A stretch of 38,614 bases of DNA, taken from positions 1 through 38,614 of the forward strand of contig CAVBBP010000023.1 in assembly GCA_963593685.1 (NCBI GenBank). The letters run 5' to 3'. The notes below the pieces were generated by a model. The model did not search any database and was not told the origin of the DNA. It worked only from the letters and a program-made list of their open reading frames with translations. This document shows, one piece after another, positions 25,425-32,725 of the stretch. Numbering within the stretch: the first letter of the stretch is position 1; each line of letters opens with the position of its first letter. The DNA comes from W0P28-013 sp963593685. Its GTDB lineage: Bacteria; Bacteroidota; Bacteroidia; Bacteroidales; Paludibacteraceae. Both the position numbers and the translations under genes were made by a program.

Positions 25425-27242
25425 TTACAAATCGGCAATTTCGGCATAAACACTCTGTATGTAGGCCTTGGCGCGCGTGAGATTGCTGGCATCGGGGCGC
25501 GTTTGGTGCAGAATTTGGTCGGCTTTGGCGTCGTAAACTACCGTGTCGCCCTCGGTAACCAGCCCGAAACCATCGACAAACGAGTAGAAAGCAAACGGCT
25601 GCGTGTAGGCGCTGTCGAGCACATTTTTGCCAAAATGGTAGTTGCCGTTTTCCAAACCGAGTTGCGCCAAAAGCGTGGGAGCGAGGTCGATTTGCGAACA
25701 GATTTTTTCGATGCGCTGCGGCTGCTGCACCGCACCGCCAAACAGCAATATCGGAATGTGGTAGCGCGCCGCGCCGTAGTGACCAATCGTGTCGGGATAG
25801 CGAAATCCGTGGTCGGCAACCACCACCACAAGCGAATTTTGCCACAAATCGCTCTGCCTCAAATTTTCGACAAATGCGCCCAAACAACTGTCGGTGTAGG
25901 CTATCGAATTGAGATAGATATCGTCGAAACGCTTTTGCATCGGCACTTCGAACGGCTCGTGGCTGCTCGTGGTCAGTGCCACTTTCAGAAATGGTTGCGG
26001 CGTATCGTGCAGTTCGTCGAGCATACGCCCAAACAGCAGATGGTCGTGCGCACCCCATTTCGAGGCACGCTGCTCGATGGGAAAACTCTTGTCGCAAACG
26101 CGCTCGTCGAAGCCCGCCGACACCAAATAGGAGCGCATATTGGTAAAATCTTCGTCGCCGCCGTAGTAGAATTTAAGTTGATAACCAGCCTGTTGCAGGT
26201 CGCGCGAGAGGAACGGCAGGTGGCGTGCCTTGCTCGGCACAGTCATCAACGAGGCGGTGGGCTGCCCGGGAAAACCGCTCAAAACAGCCACCACGCCACG
26301 GTCGGTGCGGAAACTGCTGGCATACGCTTGCGTGAAAAGCACCCCTTCGTCGCAGTAGCGGTTGAAATTGGGCGTAACGCCAGCCGCGCCGCCCAGCCGC
26401 TCCATCGTATTGGCCGAACCGCTCTCCCAAATTATCAGAAAAATGTTTGGCCGATTGCTATTCAGCAGATTTTCAGTGTGTTGCGCGCCGCGTGGCAACA
26501 GATTTTGCAGCGAATCGGCAGCCGCCTCGGCCGACATATAGGTGTAGTGGTCGGCATCGAATGTGTCGCCGCTCAACGATTCAAACAGATTGAACGCAGG
26601 ATTGATGGCTGCTTGGTTCAGGCGCAAATCCTGACTGAAATAGACGCGCCCCGTGTTCATAGTCGAGGTCGAAAGGCTGCCACGAATGGGCAAAAAGAGC
26701 AAAGCAGTCAGCAAAAAGCAGACGATAGTCGCCTTATAATCAGCGCATTGCAGCGTGTCGATATGTTTGCTGATGACGATGCGATAACATTTCCACAGCA
26801 ACCAAAAAGCGGCGGCAAACGCTACAACGCCCAACAGCCAAACCCACCATTCGGCGCACGCCAGCACATTTTTTGGCGAAGTCAGGTAGATGAACACCGT
26901 GCGGTCGAGGCGAAAGCCCCACGACGGATAGGTGCCGATGTCGGCCAGTTGAATGAGCAGCGCAACGGCTATCATCACAGCGGTGTAGCCATCGCTGATG
27001 CCGCGCACTATCCTATTTTTCAGAAATGGCGAAACGCACAGCAACAGCCCGAAAAACGCCGTGATGTAGGCCGCCACCGACAAATCGAGCGGCAATCCGT
27101 GGAGCGGCACTTGCAACCAGCCCAGCCAGTTCATTCCCGACAAATTTGGCAACTCGGCCAACATAAAAATGGGCTTTTGCACCACAAAAAACAGTACCCA
27201 ACAGAGGTAGTAGCGAAAAAATAGTTTAACGCGCTCTTTCAT
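25425..27242 (-). CDS. LTA-synthase-family membrane phosphotransferase, second copy
   Basis: A 605-aa relative of the 23192-25159 product but clearly diverged. It has about five N-terminal transmembrane segments, then a sulfatase-fold domain with IFLIIWESGSANTMERLGG (metal-binding Glu about 270), SSFRTDRGVVAVLSGFPG (probable Thr nucleophile about 312), LTTSSHEPFEVP and VVVADHGFRYP (DH metal site). It probably decorates a periplasmic or surface glycan, or lipid A, with a phospholipid-derived group. It starts 2 nt after the stop of the TonB-receptor-like gene and is the last gene of a three-gene operon. Confidence 0.88.
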   Translation of the reverse strand: MKERVKLFFRYYLCWVLFFVVQKPIFMLAELPNLSGMNWLGWLQVPLHGLPLDLSVAAYITAFFGLLLCVSPFLKNRIVRGISDGYTAVMIAVALLIQLADIGTYPSWGFRLDRTVFIYLTSPKNVLACAEWWVWLLGVVAFAAAFWLLWKCYRIVISKHIDTLQCADYKATIVCFLLTALLFLPIRGSLSTSTMNTGRVYFSQDLRLNQAAINPAFNLFESLSGDTFDADHYTYMSAEAAADSLQNLLPRGAQHTENLLNSNRPNIFLIIWESGSANTMERLGGAAGVTPNFNRYCDEGVLFTQAYASSFRTDRGVVAVLSGFPGQPTASLMTVPSKARHLPFLSRDLQQAGYQLKFYYGGDEDFTNMRSYLVSAGFDERVCDKSFPIEQRASKWGAHDHLLFGRMLDELHDTPQPFLKVALTTSSHEPFEVPMQKRFDDIYLNSIAYTDSCLGAFVENLRQSDLWQNSLVVVVADHGFRYPDTIGHYGAARYHIPILLFGGAVQQPQRIEKICSQIDLAPTLLAQLGLENGNYHFGKNVLDSAYTQPFAFYSFVDGFGLVTEGDTVVYDAKADQILHQTRPDASNLTRAKAYIQSVYAEIADL

Positions 27243-27244
27243 AG

Positions 27245-29671
27245 TTAGAAATCAATCGTATAGGTGGCAAGAATGCCAGTTGGAACATTGAGAATTATCG
27301 ACGAACGGTTGGCCTGCGGAATGTCCTGCACAAAGGCAAACTCTGCCAAATCGTTGCAGAAATCCCACACATTGTAGCACTCGATATTGAGGCGCATGCC
27401 CACATTTTTCACCGTCCAAGTGGCTTGCGCATGTAGGTCGCACACATACCAAGCACCGTGGCGCGAGCCGAAATTGCCATCGGTGGGGTTCGTACCGCGC
27501 GATTCGTAGGGCAAAATGGCAACTTGTCCGTCTTTTTGGAAGTATCGGTAGGCGGTAAAGGGCTTGCCGTCTGTCCATTTCAGGGTTAGTCCCGCTTGCA
27601 CCCACTTGCAGATGTTGTACGACAGGTAGAAGCGCGCCACATAGCCTTTGTCTAAGTCGAGTCGTCCCACGCCGGGGTATTTGCCGCTTTGGTTTTTCAC
27701 CACATTCGTGGTGTTTGGGTTGGCGGTGGTTTCCGATAGCACGCCCAGCGTGTTGCTGTTCGCTCCGTTGCCCAAACCTGTGTAGCCAGCCGCCTGCATC
27801 GATTGCCAACCGAGGCTGACCATCACTTTGCGGCCTGTGTAGGTGTAGCGTGTCAGTTGCGAGAAAAAGTAGGGCGTGTTGAGCAGTCCGTTGCTGCCAA
27901 AAGTCGGGGTGTAGCCAACTTCGTAAAATTTTTCGCCAGCATTTTGGTAAAAAACATCGAAATCGCCCTCTTGCTGATAATAGCCGTAATCGCTGGTTGC
28001 GCCCTTGTAGTTGGTGTGCCACACATCGAAATACTTTTTGTAGTTGTTTTGCAACACAATCTCGTGCCGCCCGCCACGCTTGTCTTCAAAATGAAGCCGA
28101 ATCGGAATGTTTATTTCGATATACGAGGTCTGCCGCAGGTTTTTCTTGTACGCGTGATAGCGTCCGCCAGTGGTAGCAAATAGTTCGCCATTGTCAGCGT
28201 AATAAATGTTGGCGTTCATGTAGTCGTCCGAAAAATAGCGGAGGTAGTCCATCGTGTAGGGCAGGCGATTGTAGTCGGTCGCCAGCCCCGCCTCGAACCA
28301 CTTGCATGGGTGAAAATCCAGTCCTACACCTGCTTGCACATTGGGGCTGACCTTGCTTTTGTTCTTGATAATCATTGCGTCCAAAGTGAAATCGGCGTGC
28401 CCCATGAGCGTAAACCACGCAGTCGGTGCGTAGTGCGCTTTGAGACCAGCGGTGTTTTCCAACAGACCGCCAGCGTAAGCGTTGCTCGTCCATTCGTAGC
28501 GATAGAGGTCGGTGGGCGCAGTGGCGGTAGGCGATTGTATGTAAACGGAATTGCTGAATTGCGTCGTTTCGGGCGAAAAATAGACGAACGAGTTGTAGGC
28601 ATCCACAAAGGCGGTCAGCCAGGGTAGCACGGGCTGCTCATAGTTTACCGCCCAACTGAGAATATGCGTTTTTCCGTCGGCCACCCACGGAGCGAAACTC
28701 TCGCCGTCTTGGTCGATGATGTTTTTGCTGAACGAGCGGTCGTTGTGGTGCGTTACATTGGTCTCCCAAGTCAGACCAGTGGTGAGAAAATCGCGCCGCA
28801 AAAAGAGCGAACCAGAATAGTTTTTCAGGTCATAAATCTCGTTGTAATTGTAGAGATTTTCGCTGCCAGCGTCCGACCGTCCCGAAAAATTGAGGCGATA
28901 GCCCACTTGCCGAACGGCTTGGCTTGGTTTAATCGGCAGATAACCATCGGCTTGCACTCTGTAGTAAGGCGCAGTGTAGAGCGGGTCATCGACGATAATG
29001 CCTTGCTCGTTTTCTTTGGTGATAACGCGCTGCCCATACGCCGCATAAAGGTGTTGGTAGTACGGATTTCCTGCGCGGTCGCGAATCGTGTAGGCAGCGT
29101 CGAGCGTCCCTGCGCCCTTCTGATGGCGGCGTTCGGTGATGTGCTTGTATGCATCGGCACTTTCGACTGCCGAGCGGTGCGTGATATTGATAATCTCTTT
29201 TGTCCCCAATGCAGGCGCACCGTTGCCCACTTGTCCGAAGTTGTACGAAACCTGCGCATAGTTGCGTGTCGTGGTGTCGCGCTCGAAAAACATCTGCGCC
29301 CGATGAATGTCCATTTGCAGATTGTATTGCTGCATGTTGGGCATATAGTTGGTGCTGCCCGGCTGAAAGCGGTCGTCCACGCGCATGCCGTCGATGTAGT
29401 AGCGGTTCGAGGTGCATGGCACGCCGTCGATAGCAAAGGTGATGCGTTCGGGCAACCACCACTGCCCGATAGTCATTGTTTCGTAAATGGTGTGGTCGCT
29501 CAACGCCTCCAAGTAATAGGGCAAATCGCTGCGGTGATACCATTTTCGGAAAAATTCGGCGGATACCGAGTCGGTGCCTGCCATATTGGTGTAGGGAATG
29601 TCGATTGACCATGCGGCTTGGCAGACGCTCAACACAAACCAACCGATAACGATCCAGCGGCGATTTCTCAT
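27245..29671 (-). CDS. TonB-dependent-receptor-like outer-membrane protein
   Basis: An 808-aa protein with signal peptide (IVIGWFVLSVCQAAWS), a plug-like N-terminal part containing RITFAIDGVPCTSNRYYIDG (compare the DGxP and YIDGM turns of receptor plugs), then a long beta-barrel region rich in Tyr, Asn and Gly, ending in an aromatic strand (TGILATYTIDF). It lacks the N-terminal carboxypeptidase-regulatory-like domain of SusC-type receptors, and no TonB box was recognised. Ligand unknown. It overlaps the upstream outer-membrane protein gene by ATGA and lies 2 nt before the LTA-synthase-family gene, suggesting a shared role at the surface. Confidence 0.75.
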   Translation of the reverse strand: MRNRRWIVIGWFVLSVCQAAWSIDIPYTNMAGTDSVSAEFFRKWYHRSDLPYYLEALSDHTIYETMTIGQWWLPERITFAIDGVPCTSNRYYIDGMRVDDRFQPGSTNYMPNMQQYNLQMDIHRAQMFFERDTTTRNYAQVSYNFGQVGNGAPALGTKEIINITHRSAVESADAYKHITERRHQKGAGTLDAAYTIRDRAGNPYYQHLYAAYGQRVITKENEQGIIVDDPLYTAPYYRVQADGYLPIKPSQAVRQVGYRLNFSGRSDAGSENLYNYNEIYDLKNYSGSLFLRRDFLTTGLTWETNVTHHNDRSFSKNIIDQDGESFAPWVADGKTHILSWAVNYEQPVLPWLTAFVDAYNSFVYFSPETTQFSNSVYIQSPTATAPTDLYRYEWTSNAYAGGLLENTAGLKAHYAPTAWFTLMGHADFTLDAMIIKNKSKVSPNVQAGVGLDFHPCKWFEAGLATDYNRLPYTMDYLRYFSDDYMNANIYYADNGELFATTGGRYHAYKKNLRQTSYIEINIPIRLHFEDKRGGRHEIVLQNNYKKYFDVWHTNYKGATSDYGYYQQEGDFDVFYQNAGEKFYEVGYTPTFGSNGLLNTPYFFSQLTRYTYTGRKVMVSLGWQSMQAAGYTGLGNGANSNTLGVLSETTANPNTTNVVKNQSGKYPGVGRLDLDKGYVARFYLSYNICKWVQAGLTLKWTDGKPFTAYRYFQKDGQVAILPYESRGTNPTDGNFGSRHGAWYVCDLHAQATWTVKNVGMRLNIECYNVWDFCNDLAEFAFVQDIPQANRSSIILNVPTGILATYTIDF

Positions 29672-30693
29672 TGTTTTGCTTTTTTGTATTTTAGAATATC
29701 GATTCGATAGGCTAATCCAATGCGCACTTGGTGGAACGGATAGTCCTTGATACCATATTGATAGGTGAGATACGGCTCAAAATCGCGTACATGCCCCGAT
29801 AGCGTCGCTTTGATGCTCATCGGGCGGTCGCCATATTTTTCCCAACCGACATAGCCGCCCCATGTGCTGCGGAACGAAAAATGTGCCGTTTTGAGCAGCA
29901 TTTGCAGACCGTACATCACAGCATCGTTTTGGCGACCGTTGTCGGTTTGCCAACAGAGAAAGCCCGCACTACCCGCAAAACGCAGTTCTACCGCAGCATT
30001 CTCCGAGTCTGCGTATGGAAAAGTTTTGCCTTGCCCAAGATAGAGCGATTTCCCGACCGCCAAGTCGAAAAAATAGCCGGGGTCGTCGTATTGGCGCGCT
30101 TTCTCGAATCCGCCTCCACTGGCAGTCTTCATGGCGGCACGCAACACAATATCGGGCAGATATTTTCGGGCTTTGCACAACTGAATATCGGTCGAAATAT
30201 AGACATCGCCCGCCTCGTGGCCACGCATCGCCACGGTGTCTTGCAGGCGGCATTCGCGCTGGCGTTCTGGCGTCATCTCGTACCATTCGGTGATTGGAAT
30301 CCAAAGCGTAAGGTTCACGCGGTCGGTAAAAAGCGGAATGTGCATGCGCGCAAAAAGGTCGGCAGTCTTGTCTTTTTTGAAACCGAAATAGCCATCGGCA
30401 GCCAATTCGAGGCGAAGGCGGCTCTCTGTGCGCCCATCGAGCATATCGGGAATAGGAAACGCATTGGGACCAAAATAGGCAGGCGCAATTCCCGTAGGGC
30501 GACTATAATCCGACCGCTCAATCGGCACAATCGGCTCTTCGGCTTTCGTTACCGTGCTGATAATGAGCAGCATACACAATGTAACCCTACGCAACCCGAG
30601 CGACAAAATGCGCAACAACGCCCGCCGCCCTTCAGCCCCAAAACACGCCAGAAGTAAAATTCGTTCCCTCACGCCAAAAAACTTTTTTAACAA
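29668..30693 (-). CDS. Outer-membrane protein of unknown function (start uncertain)
   Basis: Up to 341 codons. After a signal-like segment (LRRVTLCMLLIISTVTKAEE) the sequence looks like a beta-barrel: alternating strands such as SRLRLELAADGYFGF, RVNLTLWIPITEWYEM and AVELRFAGSAGFLCWQ, ending in VRIGLAYRIDIL. I do not recognise the family. The longest frame starts at TTG 30693, but the -7 box at 30698-30705 puts transcription start almost on that codon. GTG at 30672, TTG codons just before LRRVTL, or ATG at 30573 are therefore possible; the ATG leaves a signal peptide without basic residues. First gene of the operon with the TonB-receptor-like and LTA-synthase-family genes. Confidence 0.65.
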   Translation of the reverse strand: MLKKFFGVRERILLLACFGAEGRRALLRILSLGLRRVTLCMLLIISTVTKAEEPIVPIERSDYSRPTGIAPAYFGPNAFPIPDMLDGRTESRLRLELAADGYFGFKKDKTADLFARMHIPLFTDRVNLTLWIPITEWYEMTPERQRECRLQDTVAMRGHEAGDVYISTDIQLCKARKYLPDIVLRAAMKTASGGGFEKARQYDDPGYFFDLAVGKSLYLGQGKTFPYADSENAAVELRFAGSAGFLCWQTDNGRQNDAVMYGLQMLLKTAHFSFRSTWGGYVGWEKYGDRPMSIKATLSGHVRDFEPYLTYQYGIKDYPFHQVRIGLAYRIDILKYKKAKQ

Positions 30694-30697
30694 AACG

Positions 30698-30705
30698 CAA
30701 AGGTA
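30698..30705 (-). promoter_or_regulatory. Bacteroidota -7 box for the outer-membrane protein operon
   Basis: TACCTTTG on the minus strand, followed by C, matches TAnnTTTG. A TTTAC word lies near the -33 distance. It would drive the three-gene operon 30693-25425. Confidence 0.6.
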
Positions 30706-30811
30706 CGAAAATAGTTTGAAAGTTTGTAAAGTATAAAGTTGAACTGTTGAAGGGCAGATTCAACTTCTAAATGCTGTACTGTCCAATAACAAATGCAATT
30801 ATTGTACGAAG

Positions 30812-31085
30812 TTAAGGAAAATGTTTGAATAAGCAATTTTTTGGTGTGGAGAAATTCAATTTTTCTCTGGGTCGGCGGTTTAATTTTTTTCTGTATTTTC
30901 TTTATGTAAGCGTCGCTGAATAGGTTGAAGTTGGCTTGTTTTGGGATATATTTTCGGATGAGTTTATTCGTATTTTCGATGCACCCCTTTTGCCACGAGG
31001 AGTACGCATCGGTAAAATAGACTATCACATCTTCTTTCCCCCTCATATAGAGCCCTTTTGTGATGAGATGGTGTGCGACGACCCA
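30812..31085 (-). pseudogene. IS30-family transposase, C-terminal remnant with frameshift
   Basis: The minus strand encodes the C-terminal end of an IS30-type DDE transposase: VYFTDAYSSWQKGCIENTNK (the catalytic Glu region), then LIRKYIPKQANFNLFSDAY. An extra A in the A/T run at about 30880-30890 shifts the frame. After correction the protein continues INRRPREKLNFSTPKNC to a TAA at 30812-30814, as expected for the family end. The N-terminal two thirds, with the first catalytic Asp, are missing. The upstream break lies about 31065-31085, where the sequence passes into the antisense of the ATPase fragment. The inverted words GTTGAA/TTCAAC at about 30738-30764 may belong to the element's terminal repeat. 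Confidence 0.8.
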
Positions 31086-31379
31086 CTGACCTACACGCCA
31101 AAAAATCTCGAAGACCACCCGCTAAAAAAGATACTCGGCCGACGGCGGCAAATGCGCTGCGATGTGCTTTTTATGGCTCACTCGTTTATGCGGCTGCCGC
31201 CTATGTTTTTCAGTTATGTAACCGACTATGTTGTTTACAATACCGACTTGGGCGATGTCGATAAACGCAAAACCGACCTTGGGCAGCACTACACCAAAAT
31301 TCGCCAAATGGTGCAAAACGCCAACCGTGCCGCTGCACAGAACCCACACTATTGCGAAATTTACAAAACAGGACTATGA
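31068..31379 (+). pseudogene. C-terminal fragment of a putative genome-packaging ATPase (FtsK-HerA type)
   Basis: About 103 codons remain. They open with MVCDDPLTYTPKN, which fits a Walker B strand (hydrophobics then DD), then LGRRRQMRCDVLFMAHSFMR, resembling the R-x-R...D-hydrophobic...H/Q-S sensor region of phage packaging and Zot/HerA ATPases, then SYVTDYVVYNTDLG. The Walker A half is absent; the frame runs into DNA antisense to the IS30 remnant, so the 5' part was probably lost with the insertion. The stop overlaps the next ATG as ATGA, showing it once belonged to the downstream operon. No C-terminal membrane segment, unlike inovirus Zot. This is a motif-level reading and could be wrong. 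Confidence 0.4.
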
Positions 31380-31567
31380 CCCTCTACCGCGCCATGTACA
31401 AATACGAACTGGCCGCAGCCGCTGGTGTCAGCCGCACCACCTTTCGCCGATGGCTGCTCACCGACCGCGCACAACTCGAACGCTTGGGCTGCTCGCTGAA
31501 CTGCCACCTATTGAACCCCGCCTCCGTCAAATTTTTGTGCGAAAAATATGTTATAGATATTGTGTAA
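31376..31567 (+). CDS. Small DUF4248-like helix-turn-helix protein
   Basis: A 63-aa protein starting MTLYRAMYKYELAAAAGVS, followed by RTTFRRWLL, a helix-turn-helix of the DUF4248 kind common in mobile elements and prophage remnants of Bacteroidales. The end (NPASVKFLCEKYVIDIV) also fits. It probably binds DNA as a regulator. The ATG at 31376 overlaps the ATPase-fragment stop, and the sequence before it (CAGGACT) is like the start context of other genes in the element. A start further upstream would lie inside the ATPase frame and is not needed. Confidence 0.7.
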   Translation: MTLYRAMYKYELAAAAGVSRTTFRRWLLTDRAQLERLGCSLNCHLLNPASVKFLCEKYVIDIV

Positions 31568-31586
31568 TTTTTCGGCACAATTTTTG

Positions 31587-31594
31587 TACCTTTG
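31587..31594 (+). promoter_or_regulatory. -7 box upstream of the toxin-antitoxin pair
   Basis: TACCTTTG followed by CA fits TAnnTTTG. Transcription would start near 31600, just before the AGGAGG at 31606-31611. Confidence 0.6.
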
Positions 31595-31605
31595 CAACTA
31601 TAAAC

Positions 31606-31611
31606 AGGAGG
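31606..31611 (+). promoter_or_regulatory. Strong Shine-Dalgarno site before the antitoxin gene
   Basis: AGGAGG, 8 nt before the ATG at 31620. Such sites are rare among the chromosomal genes of this window, so it stands out and fixes the start. Confidence 0.7.
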
Positions 31612-31619
31612 ACAAAACT

Positions 31620-31763
31620 ATGGCAACCACAAAAACCACAAACTACATCAGTAGAGTAAAGAAAAGTGCAGACACAGCAACAAAAAAACTTTCAAAGGCT
31701 GGAAAGTTTTTGCAAACTTGGCCAAAAGGCGAAATATACGATATGCGTGCAGTAATGAGATAA
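31620..31763 (+). CDS. VapB-like antitoxin (putative)
   Basis: A 47-aa basic protein: a Thr/Lys-rich start (MATTKTTNYISRVKKSADTA) and a conserved-looking end, KFLQTWPKGEIYDMRAVMR. Similar short proteins with a '...IYDMRAV' tail precede PIN-domain toxins in Bacteroidota. It is too short for a complete ribbon-helix-helix plus tail, so the DNA-binding part is unclear. It lies 7 nt upstream of the PIN gene, which supports an antitoxin role. It has its own -7 box and a strong ribosome site. Confidence 0.6.
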   Translation: MATTKTTNYISRVKKSADTATKKLSKAGKFLQTWPKGEIYDMRAVMR

Positions 31764-31770
31764 TAACCCC

Positions 31771-32184
31771 ATGAGATACCTACTTGATACAAACATTCTG
31801 ATATTCTTTTTCACCGACAAAGAGTATTTGCATCGAGATATTATGCGTATCATCGAAGACTACGACACACGCTTATATACAAGTTCCGTTTGTGTGCAAG
31901 AGATGATACACCTATACCAAATAGGCAAACTCTCGCACAAAAAGATAAGAAGTGCCAACGATATTTTGGACTACCTACACCAAGCAGGAATAACTATTGT
32001 TCCGATAAACGAAAAAAATCTTGAAACTTACGCCAATTTGCCACTATACGACGGACACTCCGACCCGAACGACCGCCTTATCATAGCGCAAGCCATTTCC
32101 GACAAACTGCCGCTCATCAGTTCCGACCTAAAATTTGCGCTCTACACCAAGAACAGGCTACTCTTTGTCCGAAACAAACGATAA
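31771..32184 (+). CDS. VapC-like PIN-domain ribonuclease toxin
   Basis: A 137-aa PIN domain. The first acidic residue is in MRYLLDTNILIFFF (D6); further acidic residues include the Glu of SSVCVQEMIHLYQ (about 49) and the pair in GHSDPNDRLIIAQA (about 95-102), followed by LISSDLKF. This is the usual VapC arrangement for Mg2+-dependent RNA cleavage. It would block translation when not bound by the 47-aa partner. The pair sits inside the mobile segment and ends in a strong terminator, so it is a self-contained cassette, perhaps helping keep the element. Confidence 0.85.
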   Translation: MRYLLDTNILIFFFTDKEYLHRDIMRIIEDYDTRLYTSSVCVQEMIHLYQIGKLSHKKIRSANDILDYLHQAGITIVPINEKNLETYANLPLYDGHSDPNDRLIIAQAISDKLPLISSDLKFALYTKNRLLFVRNKR

Positions 32185-32203
32185 AACAACCGTACCACCC
32201 ACA

Positions 32204-32233
32204 ACGCTCCCGACAATCGGGGGCGTTTTTTTT
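32204..32233 (+). terminator. Rho-independent terminator after the toxin gene
   Basis: ACGCTCCCGA-CAA-TCGGGGGCGT forms a 10-bp stem (one G-T pair) with a 3-nt loop, followed by eight T (32226-32233). It ends the toxin-antitoxin transcript just before the repeat array. Confidence 0.88.
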
Positions 32234-32240
32234 GTACCTA

Positions 32241-32448
32241 ATTGCGCACAATCGGAAACAATCGAAAACAATTGCGCACAATCGAAAACAATTGCGCACA
32301 ATCGGAAACAATCGAAAACAATTGCGCACAATCGAAAACAATTGCGCACAATCGGAAACAATCGAAAACAATTGCGCACAATCGAAAACAATTGCGCACA
32401 ATTGAAAACAATTGCGCACAATTGAAAACAATTGCGCACAATTGCGCC
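32241..32448. repeat. Array of 10-bp modules in helical phase (iteron-like)
   Basis: Twenty consecutive 10-bp modules plus a partial one, without a phase break. Module types: X = ATTGCGCACA (9 copies), Y = ATCGGAAACA (3), Z = ATCGAAAACA (6), Z' = ATTGAAAACA (2). The order is XYZXZ three times, then X Z' X Z' X and a degenerate X at 32441. The 30-bp XYZ and 20-bp XZ combinations give a 50-bp higher-order repeat. X contains the palindrome TGCGCA. All Y/Z modules carry an A-tract on the same helical face, so curved DNA is expected. Position between a terminator and a promoter fits a replication origin, packaging or protein-loading site. Confidence 0.93.
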
Positions 32449-32478
32449 AAACTCGCCCACTGCACTTTTGGCGTGTCG

Positions 32479-32486
32479 TATCTTTG
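32479..32486 (+). promoter_or_regulatory. -7 box upstream of the phage-like operon
   Basis: TATCTTTG followed by C matches TAnnTTTG; TTTTG lies close upstream (32466) but not at the -33 distance. Transcription would start about 32490-32493, at the base of a hairpin. Confidence 0.6.
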
Positions 32487-32487
32487 C

Positions 32488-32515
32488 ACCGTGTTATTAA
32501 CAGACACGGTTTTTT
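32488..32515 (+). terminator. Attenuator-like hairpin between promoter and start codon
   Basis: ACCGTGTT and GACACGGT pair (7 bp plus a G-T) around an AT-rich loop, followed by TTTTTT and then the ATG at 32519. It looks like an intrinsic terminator inside a 5' leader. It could regulate the operon by attenuation or occlude the start. Confidence 0.5.
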
Positions 32516-32518
32516 ATT

Positions 32519-32725
32519 ATGGCAAAGAAAAAAGGCAAAAAACTTACAGTAAAGGAACTGAAACGCATCACGCAGGTTGCCAAGGCCGAACGCCAGCGCA
32601 GCGGTGTAAAAAGCGTCGAAAAGGTTGTGCATTACAATATGAAATGGCACGACGCTATTCGCAAAGCAAGCCGCATGGTGCTTGCCGAGCGCAACATCAA
32701 ACAAAAACGCATACGCTTCAAATAG
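32519..32725 (+). CDS. Small highly basic protein, unknown
   Basis: A 68-aa protein with very many Lys and Arg residues: MAKKKGKKLTVKELKRITQV at the start and IKQKRIRFK at the end, with a predicted helical middle. No membrane segment and no cysteine. Size and charge suggest a nucleic-acid-binding protein, perhaps acting on the adjacent 10-bp array or on a packaged genome; this is inference. It is the first gene after the iteron-like array and attenuator hairpin. No family recognised. Confidence 0.7.
   Translation: MAKKKGKKLTVKELKRITQVAKAERQRSGVKSVEKVVHYNMKWHDAIRKASRMVLAERNIKQKRIRFK

Noticed and set aside
30936..31067. N-terminal extension of the ATPase-like frame
   Set aside because: This part is the exact antisense of the IS30 transposase remnant, so it is not original ATPase sequence.
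32241..32448. CRISPR array
   Set aside because: The modules are contiguous 10-mers without unique spacers and no cas gene is nearby.
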